This document shows, piece by piece, positions 9,123-17,992 of a DNA stretch of 64,000 bases. Where the stretch lies: positions 248,001 through 312,000 of the forward strand of contig NZ_QOWE01000005.1 of the NCBI RefSeq assembly GCF_003334855.1, given 5' to 3'. The DNA is from Larkinella punicea (GTDB lineage Bacteria; Bacteroidota; Bacteroidia; Cytophagales; Spirosomataceae). Each line of letters opens with the position of its first letter. The first letter of the stretch is position 1. Under the pieces are notes generated by a model that saw nothing but the letters and a program-made list of their open reading frames with translations, did not search any database and was not told where the DNA came from. Made by a program: the position numbers and the translations under genes.

Positions 9123-9428
9123 TCACAATCCGTCTTCTTCCTTCGTCCAAACATCCGCATAATCCTTCGGATGCCGCTTGAACTGGGCATGTACGTATGG
9201 ACAAAGCGGAATGACTTTCAGGTTATGTTCCCGTGCATACGCCACCATCGCATCCAGCATCTGTTTGGCGTAGCCCTTTCCTTCGGCTTCCGGCACCACT
9301 TCGGTGTGGTAAACCGTCAGGTTACCATCGGTGATATTGACCACCATTTCGCCAATTTTAACGCCCTCTTCGTAGAGGTAAAAAGCACCGGGATTTTTCT
9401 GGTCCAGGTCTGGTTTGATTTCTGCCAT
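9123..9428 (-). CDS. Small GNAT-fold N-acetyltransferase (YjdJ type)
   Basis: At 101 residues this matches the short single-domain YjdJ/GCN5-like family. The core reads YHTEVVPEAEGKGYAKQML near 40-58: a beta-strand and the acetyl-CoA pyrophosphate loop (here EGKGYAK), followed by helix, and the conserved IPLCPYVHAQFKRHPKDY near 73-90. Members are thought to acetylate small or peptide substrates, but none is assigned. The start ATG at 9428 is unambiguous. The gene is convergent with the DUF418 gene. Confidence 0.85.
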   Translation of the reverse strand: MAEIKPDLDQKNPGAFYLYEEGVKIGEMVVNITDGNLTVYHTEVVPEAEGKGYAKQMLDAMVAYAREHNLKVIPLCPYVHAQFKRHPKDYADVWTKEEDGL

Positions 9429-9589
9429 CGTATGGTACGGTAAACGAATGCTGCACCGGTCGTTGAAAAAATGGCGGCCGGTTTGCGGAAATATAGGAAT
9501 AAATCGAATTGCGACCGCTTTTCAGGGAGAAATTCCACCCCGTTTCTCATTATTTGATAACTTACCCGCCAAGCCTACGCAATCACGGT

Positions 9590-11347
9590 ATGAAATCAAA
9601 AATGGAACGTTTGGTGATGCTTTTCTTGCCCGGTTATGCCCTGTTTCTGCTCTTTTCCACACAGGGACTGGCGCAAGCGGGGAAAGGAGATCGCATCAGC
9701 GGTTTGAACTTCGCTACCCGGAGCCCGGTCGTAGCCAGCCACGGCATGGTGGCGACGGCTCACCCCCTGGCGTCGCAAATCGGCCTCGACATGCTGAAAC
9801 AGGGCGGAACCGCCGTCGATGCGGCCATTGCGGCCAACGCGGCCCTGGGCGTTCTGGAACCCAACAACTGCGGCATCGGTGGCGATTTATTCGCCATCGT
9901 CTGGTCGGCCAAAGTCCGGAAGCTGTACGGTCTGAACGCCAGCGGTCGTTCTCCGCGGGGGCTGACATCTGACAAATTAAAGGCGGTTTTAGGCGATAGC
10001 AAGACGATTCCGCTGTATGGGCCCCTGTCGGTTTCAGTGCCGGGAACCGTAGACGGCTGGTTCGAATTGCACCGGCGGTTTGGCAAACTCGCCATGAAAA
10101 CCCTGCTGGCGCCCGGAATCCGCTACGCCCGCGAAGGTGCTCCCGTTCCGTCGGTCATTGCCTATTCGTGGCAGGAAGCCGTTCGGCGGCTGGAAGCGAG
10201 CCGGTCAACAATTCAGGAAGTTGACAATTTCCGCCGAACGTTTCTGATCAATCAACTGGCTCCCAAAGAAGGACAAGTCTTCAAAAACCCGGATTTAGCG
10301 GCTACCTATGAAAAGATTGCCAACGGCGGTCGGGATGCTTTTTACAAAGGAGAGATTGCTTCCGTCATCGACCGGTATGCCCGAAAAAACGGGCTATACC
10401 TGCGCAAAGAAGATCTGGCTAGTCACAAAAGCACCTGGGTCGATCCAGTTTCGGTCAATTACCGGGGCTTCGATGTCTTTGAACTACCGCCCAACGGCCA
10501 GGGAATCGCCGTTCTCCAGATGCTGAACATGCTGGAAGCGTATGATTTAAAGAAAATGGGACACAACAGCGCGGAGTATCTGCACGTACTGACGGAAGTC
10601 AAAAAGCTGGCTTTCGAGGACCGCGCCCGGTTTTATGCAGATCCGGATTTCGCCAAAATACCACTAGCCTGGCTGTTATCGAAGGACTATGCCGCCCGGC
10701 GTCGGAAATTGATCGATCCGAAACAGGCCGCCAAACGAGTCGATTCCGGTGCGCTGCCACTGCGGGAGGGCGACACGACCTACCTCACCGTGGCCGACGA
10801 CGAAGGGAATATGGTGTCGTTGATTCAAAGTAACATGCTCGAATTTGGCAGTGGGCTGGTTCCCGACGGGCTGGGATTTGTTTTTCACAACCGGGGAACG
10901 AGTTTTAGCCTGCAAACCGGCCACGCCAACGAATACAAACCGGGCAAACGTCCCTTCAACACCATCATCCCGGCTTTTGTCCTGAAAAACGGAAAACCGT
11001 TCCTGAGTTTTGGCGTCATGGGCGGAGCCATGCAACCGCAGGGTCACGTTCAGATTCTGTGTAATCTCCTGGATTTCGGCATGAACGTGCAGGAAGCGGG
11101 CGATGCGGCCCGGTTTAGTCACTCCGGCAGCAGCGAACCCATTGGCACCTTAATGCTGGACGGCGGTCACCTGGCGCTGGAAAGCGGCATTTCAAACGAA
11201 GTCCGCAAGGAACTGGAGCGCCGGGGCCACCACCTGATTCCGAAGGATTTCTTCGGCGGTTACCAGGCCATCCTGTCCGATACCACGCACAAAGTCTATC
11301 ACGGGGCCTCGGAAATGCGGAAAGATGGGCAAGCCGTGGGGTATTGA
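9590..11347 (+). CDS. Gamma-glutamyltransferase (GGT)
   Basis: GGT cleaves gamma-glutamyl bonds of glutathione and related peptides and matures by self-cleavage into two subunits. The ATG at 9590 gives a 585-residue precursor with a signal peptide ending near GLAQ. The large subunit shows the GGTAVDAAIAANAALGV and NNCGIGGD signatures. The self-cleavage site and new N-terminal nucleophile lie in GDTTYLTVAD, around Thr396-397. The small subunit carries the MVSLIQSNM and PQGHVQIL motifs. A periplasmic glutathione-scavenging role is expected. A 19-bp inverted repeat follows the stop codon. Confidence 0.95.
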   Translation: MKSKMERLVMLFLPGYALFLLFSTQGLAQAGKGDRISGLNFATRSPVVASHGMVATAHPLASQIGLDMLKQGGTAVDAAIAANAALGVLEPNNCGIGGDLFAIVWSAKVRKLYGLNASGRSPRGLTSDKLKAVLGDSKTIPLYGPLSVSVPGTVDGWFELHRRFGKLAMKTLLAPGIRYAREGAPVPSVIAYSWQEAVRRLEASRSTIQEVDNFRRTFLINQLAPKEGQVFKNPDLAATYEKIANGGRDAFYKGEIASVIDRYARKNGLYLRKEDLASHKSTWVDPVSVNYRGFDVFELPPNGQGIAVLQMLNMLEAYDLKKMGHNSAEYLHVLTEVKKLAFEDRARFYADPDFAKIPLAWLLSKDYAARRRKLIDPKQAAKRVDSGALPLREGDTTYLTVADDEGNMVSLIQSNMLEFGSGLVPDGLGFVFHNRGTSFSLQTGHANEYKPGKRPFNTIIPAFVLKNGKPFLSFGVMGGAMQPQGHVQILCNLLDFGMNVQEAGDAARFSHSGSSEPIGTLMLDGGHLALESGISNEVRKELERRGHHLIPKDFFGGYQAILSDTTHKVYHGASEMRKDGQAVGY

Positions 11348-11356
11348 TGAGTGAAG

Positions 11357-11414
11357 AATTAAGAGTGAAGAGTTATGGATGCGTCAGCAAATTCTTAACT
11401 CTTAACTCTTAATT
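11357..11414. repeat. Inverted repeat with ATGCGTCAGC loop
   Basis: The arms at 11357-11375 and 11396-11414 (19 bp, one mismatch) are made of AAGAGT/ACTCTT words. The 20-base loop contains ATGCGTCAGC (11379-11388), which recurs on the opposite strand in the loop of the repeat at 33105-33188. Another ACTCTTAATT word follows at the right. It sits between the convergent GGT and beta-lactamase genes. Confidence 0.75.
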
Positions 11415-11427
11415 TTTAACTCTTAAT

Positions 11428-12219
11428 TCAAATTCCCAACTCCTTCAAAATCGCTTCCGTAATCTGACGACGGGCGGGAACAAACGTAGCGGGAACCGGT
11501 TTTGGACTTTCGATATTCGTGGCAAAATAATAGACCTTGTCGCCTTTCTCGACGTAGCCTACAAACCAGCCGATGTTGGGATTGGCACTGCCGCCGGCCC
11601 AGCCCGTTTTGCCGTACAGTTTCATGCCCGGTTTTTCGTCGATGAGCATGATTTTTTTCAGAATCGCCAGATTTTTGGGTGCAAACGGCACCTTGCCCTC
11701 GTGAATCCGGCGCAACAGATCGATTTGTTGCTCCTGTGTAATCGTGGATTTGCCTTCCAGCCAGAACGAATCCAGGTTGTCGGCGTTGATGTCCGGTTTT
11801 CCATAACCAACTTTAGCAACCCACTCGCGCATCCGTTTCAGGCCCACTTTCCGGACCACTTCCTGGTAACACGGCACGCAGGAAACTTTAAAGGCGGTTT
11901 CGAGTGTATTATCACGGTTCCAGGTTTCGATGTCCCGTTTGACGCTGTCCCATTTCATAACGGAATGCTCGTCTTTCAGAACACCGGTTTCCAGACCGAT
12001 CAGCGTGTTGAGAATCTTGAACGTGGACGCGGGCAGAAAGCCCTGCCGGGTGCGTTCAAACTGATACGCCGTGTAATGGTCACGCTGCGGGTCGTAGAGC
12101 AGAAAAGACCCTTTCAGTTTCTGTTCGGTAAAAAACCGTTCGAAATCCGGGCGTTCCGTCACGGAAGCGGGGCGGTAGCTCAGCAGAAAAAGACAAGCGA
12201 GGGCAACCAGTATCTTCAT
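11428..12219 (-). CDS. Class D (OXA-type) beta-lactamase
   Basis: A 263-residue serine beta-lactamase with an N-terminal export signal. The class D motifs are in order: Ser65-Thr-Phe-Lys68 (active-site serine and carbamylated lysine), Ser113-Cys-Val115, the omega-loop tryptophan in WLEG at 153-156, and Lys204-Thr-Gly206. The usual Tyr-Gly-Asn element appears to read Tyr139-Gly-Lys141, a departure from most OXA enzymes. Two cysteines at 114 and 117 flank the second motif. It lies 14 bases downstream of a lipoprotein gene on the same strand, so the two are probably co-transcribed. The resistance spectrum cannot be predicted from this. Confidence 0.92.
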   Translation of the reverse strand: MKILVALACLFLLSYRPASVTERPDFERFFTEQKLKGSFLLYDPQRDHYTAYQFERTRQGFLPASTFKILNTLIGLETGVLKDEHSVMKWDSVKRDIETWNRDNTLETAFKVSCVPCYQEVVRKVGLKRMREWVAKVGYGKPDINADNLDSFWLEGKSTITQEQQIDLLRRIHEGKVPFAPKNLAILKKIMLIDEKPGMKLYGKTGWAGGSANPNIGWFVGYVEKGDKVYYFATNIESPKPVPATFVPARRQITEAILKELGI

Positions 12220-12233
12220 AGAAAGGGCAACCG

Positions 12234-13712
12234 TTACGGTTTGGACGAGATGGACTGAATTTTGGCAAACTTACCCGCTCCGCCTTTTTCACCCAGGGCC
12301 GGCTCAAAACCGAGTTGAATAATGGACCCTTTCCAGGTGGGCACTTTGGTCATATCGATTTCATACGTCCGGTACTGACCGTCGCCAATAATCGGAAAAT
12401 CGACAAAATTCCCGGCCACAAATTCGGGGTCTTTCGGCACCATCCACCGAAGCCGGGCCTGGGTTGCATCGGTTTTGAAAGCCCCTTTGATGTACATCTT
12501 CGGCACATCGGCGGCCTGGTACATTTCGTTGGGGCCGATCATCAGGAAACTCCCGTTATCGAGCGGCAGATCCAGTTCGTTTTTAATGGGCCAGCCGCGA
12601 TCGGTTCCCTGATAATACCACCACGATTGCCGGTCGGCCACAAAGCGATAATCCGGAGCCAGTTTGGGGCGGGGTTGCGCATAGACATACTTCCGGATGT
12701 CGTCGAGCGTGCCGACGACCAGCGTGTAATCGTACTGATACTGAATATTATAGTCGATGACTTCGTAGGCCGAAGGCGTAATGTAAGCCGTTGTGAAGTC
12801 GTATTCGTCCCCAATGGGTGAGGTTCCGAAAATACCGCCGATAAAATAGTGGTGGTTCGGTTTATAGACTGCTACCCCCCAGTTGGCATCGTTGACCATC
12901 GCCATCCAGTTTTCCGGAGAGATCAGCGGTTGTCCGCCAAAAATTTCGTTGACGGTCTGGCTACTCGTTTTGGTGAGCACATCATTGGTAAACGGGCGCG
13001 CACCCGTGTAGGCAACGACATTCCGAAACGGCGCATTCAGAAAGACGGCCGGCAACTCCTGCGGTTTCGCCGAATATTGTTTCGTATCACTCCGGTTGTT
13101 GTTCAGCCGGTGACGCACTTTAACGGTATTTTTATCGAGCGTGATCCAGGTTTCAATCGTGCATTCGCCAGCCACGTTATCGTTGGGCCAGATCATCGGC
13201 ACGGTTTTGACGTAAATTTCCCGCCCATCATTCCGCGACTCAAGCACTTTCGAACGGTTGCCAAAAACGTCGCCCGACATAATCGGGTTCCAGCCCAACT
13301 CCTGCCACTGCGGATGGGGTTGTTTGCCGCCCGGCGCAAAGGGTGTTGGCCCGGCATAAAACGACGCCTGAATCTGGCGGCCCGAATCCCAGTTGTTCAC
13401 CAGGTTCTGCCCATTGGCCGACGTGGCCAGGTAGGTGATAGCCCCCCCCATGTTCAGATCGACACTCAGGCGAAGTGACCCGTTATCGATGTAAGAAGGC
13501 CGGGCCGGTGGATTGGGCAAACCGGTGATGGGCGAGGTTCCGGGACCGCTCCCGCCCGTATTTCCCCCCGGCGTACCCGGCGTACCCGGCGTACCGGGTG
13601 TACCTCCCTGGTTGGAAGGCGTCCGCCAAACCCGCTCTTCGTATTTGTAACAGCCTGCAAACGTCAGACCAACCACCGCTATCAGGACCCATGCACGTCG
13701 ACGTACCATCAT
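12234..13712 (-). CDS. Large lipoprotein of unknown function with Thr-Pro-Gly repeat linker
   Basis: The 492-residue product is a lipoprotein: basic N-terminus, hydrophobic core and lipobox LTFAGC near 16-21. After it comes a Gly/Thr/Pro linker with a TPG repeat (about 38-46). The rest is beta-rich; it starts NGSLRLSVDLNMGGAITYL and later has repeated Trp/Tyr clusters (RQSWWYYQG) and no recognisable catalytic motif. The early part recalls galactose-mutarotase-like beta sandwiches that bind sugars, but this is only a fold guess. It precedes the beta-lactamase in a probable two-gene unit. Confidence 0.75.
   Translation of the reverse strand: MMVRRRAWVLIAVVGLTFAGCYKYEERVWRTPSNQGGTPGTPGTPGTPGGNTGGSGPGTSPITGLPNPPARPSYIDNGSLRLSVDLNMGGAITYLATSANGQNLVNNWDSGRQIQASFYAGPTPFAPGGKQPHPQWQELGWNPIMSGDVFGNRSKVLESRNDGREIYVKTVPMIWPNDNVAGECTIETWITLDKNTVKVRHRLNNNRSDTKQYSAKPQELPAVFLNAPFRNVVAYTGARPFTNDVLTKTSSQTVNEIFGGQPLISPENWMAMVNDANWGVAVYKPNHHYFIGGIFGTSPIGDEYDFTTAYITPSAYEVIDYNIQYQYDYTLVVGTLDDIRKYVYAQPRPKLAPDYRFVADRQSWWYYQGTDRGWPIKNELDLPLDNGSFLMIGPNEMYQAADVPKMYIKGAFKTDATQARLRWMVPKDPEFVAGNFVDFPIIGDGQYRTYEIDMTKVPTWKGSIIQLGFEPALGEKGGAGKFAKIQSISSKP
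13570..13605. repeat. 9-bp tandem repeat (four copies) inside the lipoprotein gene
   Basis: Four near-identical 9-base units (GGCGTACCC and variants) encode the Thr-Pro-Gly linker just after the lipid anchor. The unit is in frame, so copy-number change would lengthen or shorten the linker without breaking the protein. Confidence 0.8.
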
Positions 13713-13852
13713 AGTTGTAAAGGAGACTAACCCGTTAATTTTCCGATCAATAAATATCTGTTTCTTTCAAAACGTAAACTTGGGGATAAGTTTACAAAAT
13801 AATGGCTTTAATGTTTAACTTGGCCGCTATTTAAACCAAAAGCAATTCAATA

Positions 13853-14686
13853 ATGGGCCTGAAAAGCTTGATTCCCAACTCGATAAAAACCGCACTAAAG
13901 AATGTCATTCCGGTTTCCGTCATCGATCAACTGGAGATTATTACCGGCGAACGGGATGCTCTCACTCCTCCGTCCAGGATGATTTTTATCGGTGACGGCG
14001 ATTTCAGGAAAGTAGGGAAACTCACGATTGACCGGATGAAAGAAATCGGTAACCTTAAGTCAACCGACCGCGTTCTGGACGTCGGCAGCGGCATTGGCCG
14101 GCTGGCCATTCCCCTGACCGAATACTTGAAAACGCCCGGTGGATATGACGGCATCGAGATCGTCAAAGACGGCGTAGACTGGTGTAACAAGGAAGTACAC
14201 AAACGCTTCCCGAACTTCAACTTTCACCACCTGAACGTCTACAACAAGATGTATAACCCGAACGGAACCATGCAGGGCCACGAGCTGCGGTTTCCGTTTG
14301 ATTCTACAACCTTCGATTATGTCATTCTGAATTCGGTGTTCACCCACATGCTCGAACCGGATTTTGAGCGGTATCTGGCCGAAATCTCGCGGACGTTGAA
14401 GAAGGGCGCGCGGGGCTACATCACCATGTTTTTGCTGAACGAGGAATCACGCCGGTTGAATGCCGAAGGAAAAAATAAGTACGATCGACACCTGACGCCT
14501 TTTACGGACAACACGATGGTGTATTTGCAGGATCTGCCCGAAAGTATGATTGCGTTCGATGAGACCTACGCCCGGAAAGCGTTTGAAAAAGCGGGGTTGA
14601 CCATTCGCGATATTAAGTTTGGCAACTGGTGTGGTCGACTCAATACCGTTGATTACCAGGATTTGATCTTTGTGACTAAAAAATAG
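13853..14686 (+). CDS. Class I SAM-dependent methyltransferase
   Basis: A 277-residue cytosolic protein. Motif I is VLDVGSGIGRLAIPL near 75-89, the SAM-binding glycine loop of the Rossmann fold. The acidic residue ending strand 2 lies in YDGIEIVKDGV near 99-109. Motif IV-like FDYVILNSVFTHML lies near 155-168, followed by a 'SRTLKKGARGYITMFLLN' post-motif near 180-197. The substrate is unknown. Relatives are often found near polysaccharide genes, but no such cluster is present here. A terminator-like hairpin follows two bases after the stop. Confidence 0.85.
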   Translation: MGLKSLIPNSIKTALKNVIPVSVIDQLEIITGERDALTPPSRMIFIGDGDFRKVGKLTIDRMKEIGNLKSTDRVLDVGSGIGRLAIPLTEYLKTPGGYDGIEIVKDGVDWCNKEVHKRFPNFNFHHLNVYNKMYNPNGTMQGHELRFPFDSTTFDYVILNSVFTHMLEPDFERYLAEISRTLKKGARGYITMFLLNEESRRLNAEGKNKYDRHLTPFTDNTMVYLQDLPESMIAFDETYARKAFEKAGLTIRDIKFGNWCGRLNTVDYQDLIFVTKK

Positions 14687-14687
14687 C

Positions 14688-14731
14688 GTTTTTGTCGTTG
14701 CACTGCGGTTTCCGGGTGCAACGACAAAAAC
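14688..14731 (+). terminator. 15-bp perfect hairpin after the methyltransferase
   Basis: GTTTTTGTCGTTGCA (14688-14702) and its exact reverse complement (14717-14731) flank a 14-base loop. There is no immediate U-run on the plus strand, though T-rich sequence follows at 14740. Confidence 0.6.
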
Positions 14732-14994
14732 ATTTAAAAGTTTTTCTTCCTAATTCGTCTCCATCCACTAATTTTGTGGGATTTTTGACCATACCGAAAC
14801 AGATTGGCTTCGGAAGCAACTAAACGGTTCGCCCTGTGTCTGCGTTCCGGTCGCTGTGCCAACCTGTTTTCGCTTCGGGCCAGTACGTTTCAGGGGGTCA
14901 GGAATAGTGATTGTGTGTTAAGGATTGACACACATTTTTCATCGGTTTGCCGTGGCAACGGTCGCCAGATTCATTATTCATTCGTCTCACTGTA
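14732..14994 (+). promoter_or_regulatory. Long carB leader region with a -7 element and an overlapping short ORF
   Basis: TAATTTTG at 14769-14776 is an exact TAnnTTTG match. If used, it leaves a leader of about 210 bases before carB. The leader holds a GTGTG/CACAC dyad near 14915-14935. A short frame from TTG 14804 ends in a TAA at 14993-14995 that overlaps the carB ATG by one base. Whether that frame is translated is unknown. Confidence 0.4.
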
Positions 14995-17889
14995 ATGCCC
15001 AAAGACTCCTCCATCCGTTCGATTCTCATTATCGGCTCCGGCCCTATTGTCATCGGTCAGGCCTGCGAATTCGACTATGCCGGTTCACAGGCCGCCCGTT
15101 CGCTGCGCGAAGAAGGCATCGAGGTATCGCTGATTAACTCGAATCCGGCCACGATCATGACCGATCCGATCAATGCCGATTACGTCTATCTGAAACCGCT
15201 TGAGAAAAAATCCATCGTCGAAATTCTCAAAAAGCATCAGGAAGAAGGTCATCCCATCGATGCGGTTTTACCAACGATGGGTGGCCAAACGGCTTTAAAC
15301 CTGGCCATTGACTGCGATAAAGCCGGTGTCTGGAAAAAATACGGCGTCCGCATCATCGGTGTGGATATCAGAGCCATCGAGACCACCGAAGACCGCGAGA
15401 AATTCCGGCTGAAAATGATCGAGTTGGGGGTTGGCGTTTGCAAAGGACGCACAGCCCGTTCGTTTCTCGAAGGAAAAGAAATTGCCCAGGAAATTGGTTT
15501 TCCGCTCGTTATCCGGCCTTCCTATACCCTCGGCGGAACCGGGGGCGGTTTTGTCGACCTGCCGGAAGACTTCGATCAGGCGCTCAACAACGGACTACAC
15601 GCGTCGCCGGTGCATGAAGTACTGGTTGAACAAAGCGTGATGGGCTGGAAAGAATATGAGCTGGAACTCCTCCGCGACGGGGCCGGGAATTTCATCATCA
15701 TCTGCTCCATCGAGAACTTCGACCCAATGGGGATTCACACCGGCGACAGCATCACGGTGGCTCCGGCGATGACCCTGCCCGATACGCTCTACCAGCAAAT
15801 GCGCGATCTGGCCATTAAAATGATGGACGGCATCGGGAAATTTGCCGGCGGCTGTAACGTTCAGTTTTCGGTCAATCCGGCCGACGATTCCATCATTGCC
15901 ATCGAAATCAACCCGCGTGTCAGCCGGTCTTCGGCCCTGGCGTCGAAAGCAACCGGGTATCCGATTGCGAAAATCGCGGCCAAAATGGCGATTGGCTACA
16001 ATCTGGATGAACTGATCAACCCGATCACCGGCTCGACCTCGGCGTTCTTCGAACCCGCCATCGACTACGTGATTGTAAAAGTCCCGCGCTGGAATTTCGA
16101 CAAATTTCCGGGTGCCGACCGCTCGCTGGGTCTGCAAATGAAATCGGTGGGTGAAGCCATGGGCATTGGCCGCAATTTTCAGGAAGCCTTGCAGAAAGCC
16201 TGCCAGTCGCTCGAAATCCGGCGCAACGGCCTGGGTGCCGATGGCCGGGAACTGACCGACCAGGCTGCCCTCACCCACAGTCTGGCGCACCCAAGCTGGA
16301 ACCGACTGTTCCACATTTACGACGCCTTCAAAATTGGTATGTCGTTCAAAACCATCCAGAATCTGACCAAAATCGACAAGTGGTTTTTGTATCAGATTGA
16401 GGAACTGGTGGAACTGGAAAGAGAAATCGGAAAGTATGATCTGGACGATATACCGGCCGCTTTGATTCTGAAAGCCAAACAGAAAGGCTATGCCGACCGC
16501 CAGTTGGCCCATTTGCTGGGGGTCAAGGAAAGCAAGATTTACGATTTCCGTCAGGAGCACAACATCCGGCGCGTTTTCAAATGCGTAGACACCTGCGCGG
16601 CTGAGTTCGAAGCCCGGACGCCCTATTACTACTCGACGTTCAACAGCCCGCAATTGCCCAGTGCCGGTGGCGATTTTCCCGAAAAAGGCGCTCTACCCGT
16701 TGGTTTGCTAGCCGGAAATGAGTCGATCACAAGCGACCGCAAGAAAGTGGTGATTCTTGGATCAGGCCCGAACCGCATCGGGCAGGGCATCGAGTTCGAT
16801 TACTCGTGCGTACACGGCGTTCTGGCCGCCAAGGAGTGTGGTTATGAGACGATCATGATCAACTGCAATCCCGAAACCGTCTCGACCGACCCCGACATTG
16901 CCGACAAGCTGTACTTTGAGCCGGTTTTCTGGGAGCACGTTCATGCCATCATCATGCACGAAAATCCGGTGGGGGTCATTGTGCAGTTGGGCGGACAAAC
17001 GGCCTTGAAAATGGCCGAAAAACTGACGCGCTACGGCATTAAAATCATCGGTACGGATTACGAATCACTGGATTTGGCGGAAGATCGCGGACGCTTCTCT
17101 GCACTGCTGCGGGATTACAACATTCCGTACCCGAAATTCGGAACGGTGCGCGGTTCCGACGAAGCCGTTGAGCTGTCGCGCGAACTGGGTTTCCCGCTTC
17201 TGGTGCGGCCCAGCTACGTTCTCGGGGGGCAGAGCATGAAGATTGTGCTCAACGAACAGGAACTGGAGCAACACGTCGTCAAGATTCTGCACGACATTCC
17301 CGACAACAACATCCTGCTCGATCACTTCCTGGAAAACGCCATTGAAGCCGAAGCCGACGCCATCTGCGACGGTGAAGACGTCTACATCATCGGGGTGATG
17401 GAACACATCGAACCGGCCGGGATTCACTCGGGCGACTCCTACGCCGTGTTGCCGACTTTCGACCTGAGTGACGCCGTCATCCAGCAGATTGAAGCCCACA
17501 CCCGGACGATTGCCAAAGCGTTGAAAACCGTCGGCCTGATCAACATTCAGTTTGCGGTAAAAGACGAGATGGTGTACATCATCGAAGCCAACCCCCGGGC
17601 ATCGCGGACGGTGCCGTTCATCTGCAAAGCCTACCAGGAACCGTATGTCAACTACGCGACGAAGGTGATGCTGGGCGAGAAAAAAGTGAAGGATTTTGAC
17701 TTCAAACCGGTCAAAAAAGGCTATGCCATCAAAATACCGGTCTTCTCGTTCAACAAATTCCCGAATGTGAACAAGGAACTCGGCCCGGAAATGAAGTCGA
17801 CCGGTGAAGGGATTTACTTCATCGACGATCTGGAAGACGAATTTTTCCAGAAAGTCTACTCCGAGCGTAATTTGTATTTGAGCCGGTAG
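14995..17889 (+). CDS. carB: Carbamoyl-phosphate synthase large subunit, short form
   Basis: CarB makes carbamoyl phosphate from ammonia (from CarA), bicarbonate and two ATP, for arginine and pyrimidine synthesis. The ATG at 14995 opens MPKDSSIRSILIIGSGP, the family start. Both ATP-grasp halves are present: the first with GSGPIVIGQACEFDY and PLVIRPSYTLGGTGGG, the second with GSGPNRIGQGIEFDYSC and PLLVRPSYVLGGQSM. At 964 residues the chain ends just after ELGPEMKSTGEG, where the longer E. coli enzyme (1073 residues) continues into its allosteric MGS-like domain. Direct UMP/IMP/ornithine control through that domain is thus not expected. carA is not nearby. Confidence 0.96.
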   Translation: MPKDSSIRSILIIGSGPIVIGQACEFDYAGSQAARSLREEGIEVSLINSNPATIMTDPINADYVYLKPLEKKSIVEILKKHQEEGHPIDAVLPTMGGQTALNLAIDCDKAGVWKKYGVRIIGVDIRAIETTEDREKFRLKMIELGVGVCKGRTARSFLEGKEIAQEIGFPLVIRPSYTLGGTGGGFVDLPEDFDQALNNGLHASPVHEVLVEQSVMGWKEYELELLRDGAGNFIIICSIENFDPMGIHTGDSITVAPAMTLPDTLYQQMRDLAIKMMDGIGKFAGGCNVQFSVNPADDSIIAIEINPRVSRSSALASKATGYPIAKIAAKMAIGYNLDELINPITGSTSAFFEPAIDYVIVKVPRWNFDKFPGADRSLGLQMKSVGEAMGIGRNFQEALQKACQSLEIRRNGLGADGRELTDQAALTHSLAHPSWNRLFHIYDAFKIGMSFKTIQNLTKIDKWFLYQIEELVELEREIGKYDLDDIPAALILKAKQKGYADRQLAHLLGVKESKIYDFRQEHNIRRVFKCVDTCAAEFEARTPYYYSTFNSPQLPSAGGDFPEKGALPVGLLAGNESITSDRKKVVILGSGPNRIGQGIEFDYSCVHGVLAAKECGYETIMINCNPETVSTDPDIADKLYFEPVFWEHVHAIIMHENPVGVIVQLGGQTALKMAEKLTRYGIKIIGTDYESLDLAEDRGRFSALLRDYNIPYPKFGTVRGSDEAVELSRELGFPLLVRPSYVLGGQSMKIVLNEQELEQHVVKILHDIPDNNILLDHFLENAIEAEADAICDGEDVYIIGVMEHIEPAGIHSGDSYAVLPTFDLSDAVIQQIEAHTRTIAKALKTVGLINIQFAVKDEMVYIIEANPRASRTVPFICKAYQEPYVNYATKVMLGEKKVKDFDFKPVKKGYAIKIPVFSFNKFPNVNKELGPEMKSTGEGIYFIDDLEDEFFQKVYSERNLYLSR

Positions 17890-17905
17890 TCGAATACTAA
17901 TTACA

Positions 17906-17949
17906 AAACAGTTGAGTCAGCCCGTTCGGTGTAACTCAACTGTTTTTTT
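17906..17949 (+). terminator. Intrinsic terminator after carB
   Basis: A perfect 12-bp stem (17906-17917 with 17934-17945) with a 16-base loop runs directly into a T tract. This is the standard rho-independent form and separates carB from the toxin-antitoxin pair. Confidence 0.88.
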
Positions 17950-17992
17950 GTTTTTTACGTTATGAAGTCGGATATTTATTAAAAAGAGAATT

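Noticed and set aside
13853-14686. A polysaccharide biosynthesis cluster around the methyltransferase.
   Set aside because: No glycosyltransferase, flippase or nucleotide-sugar enzyme lies beside it.
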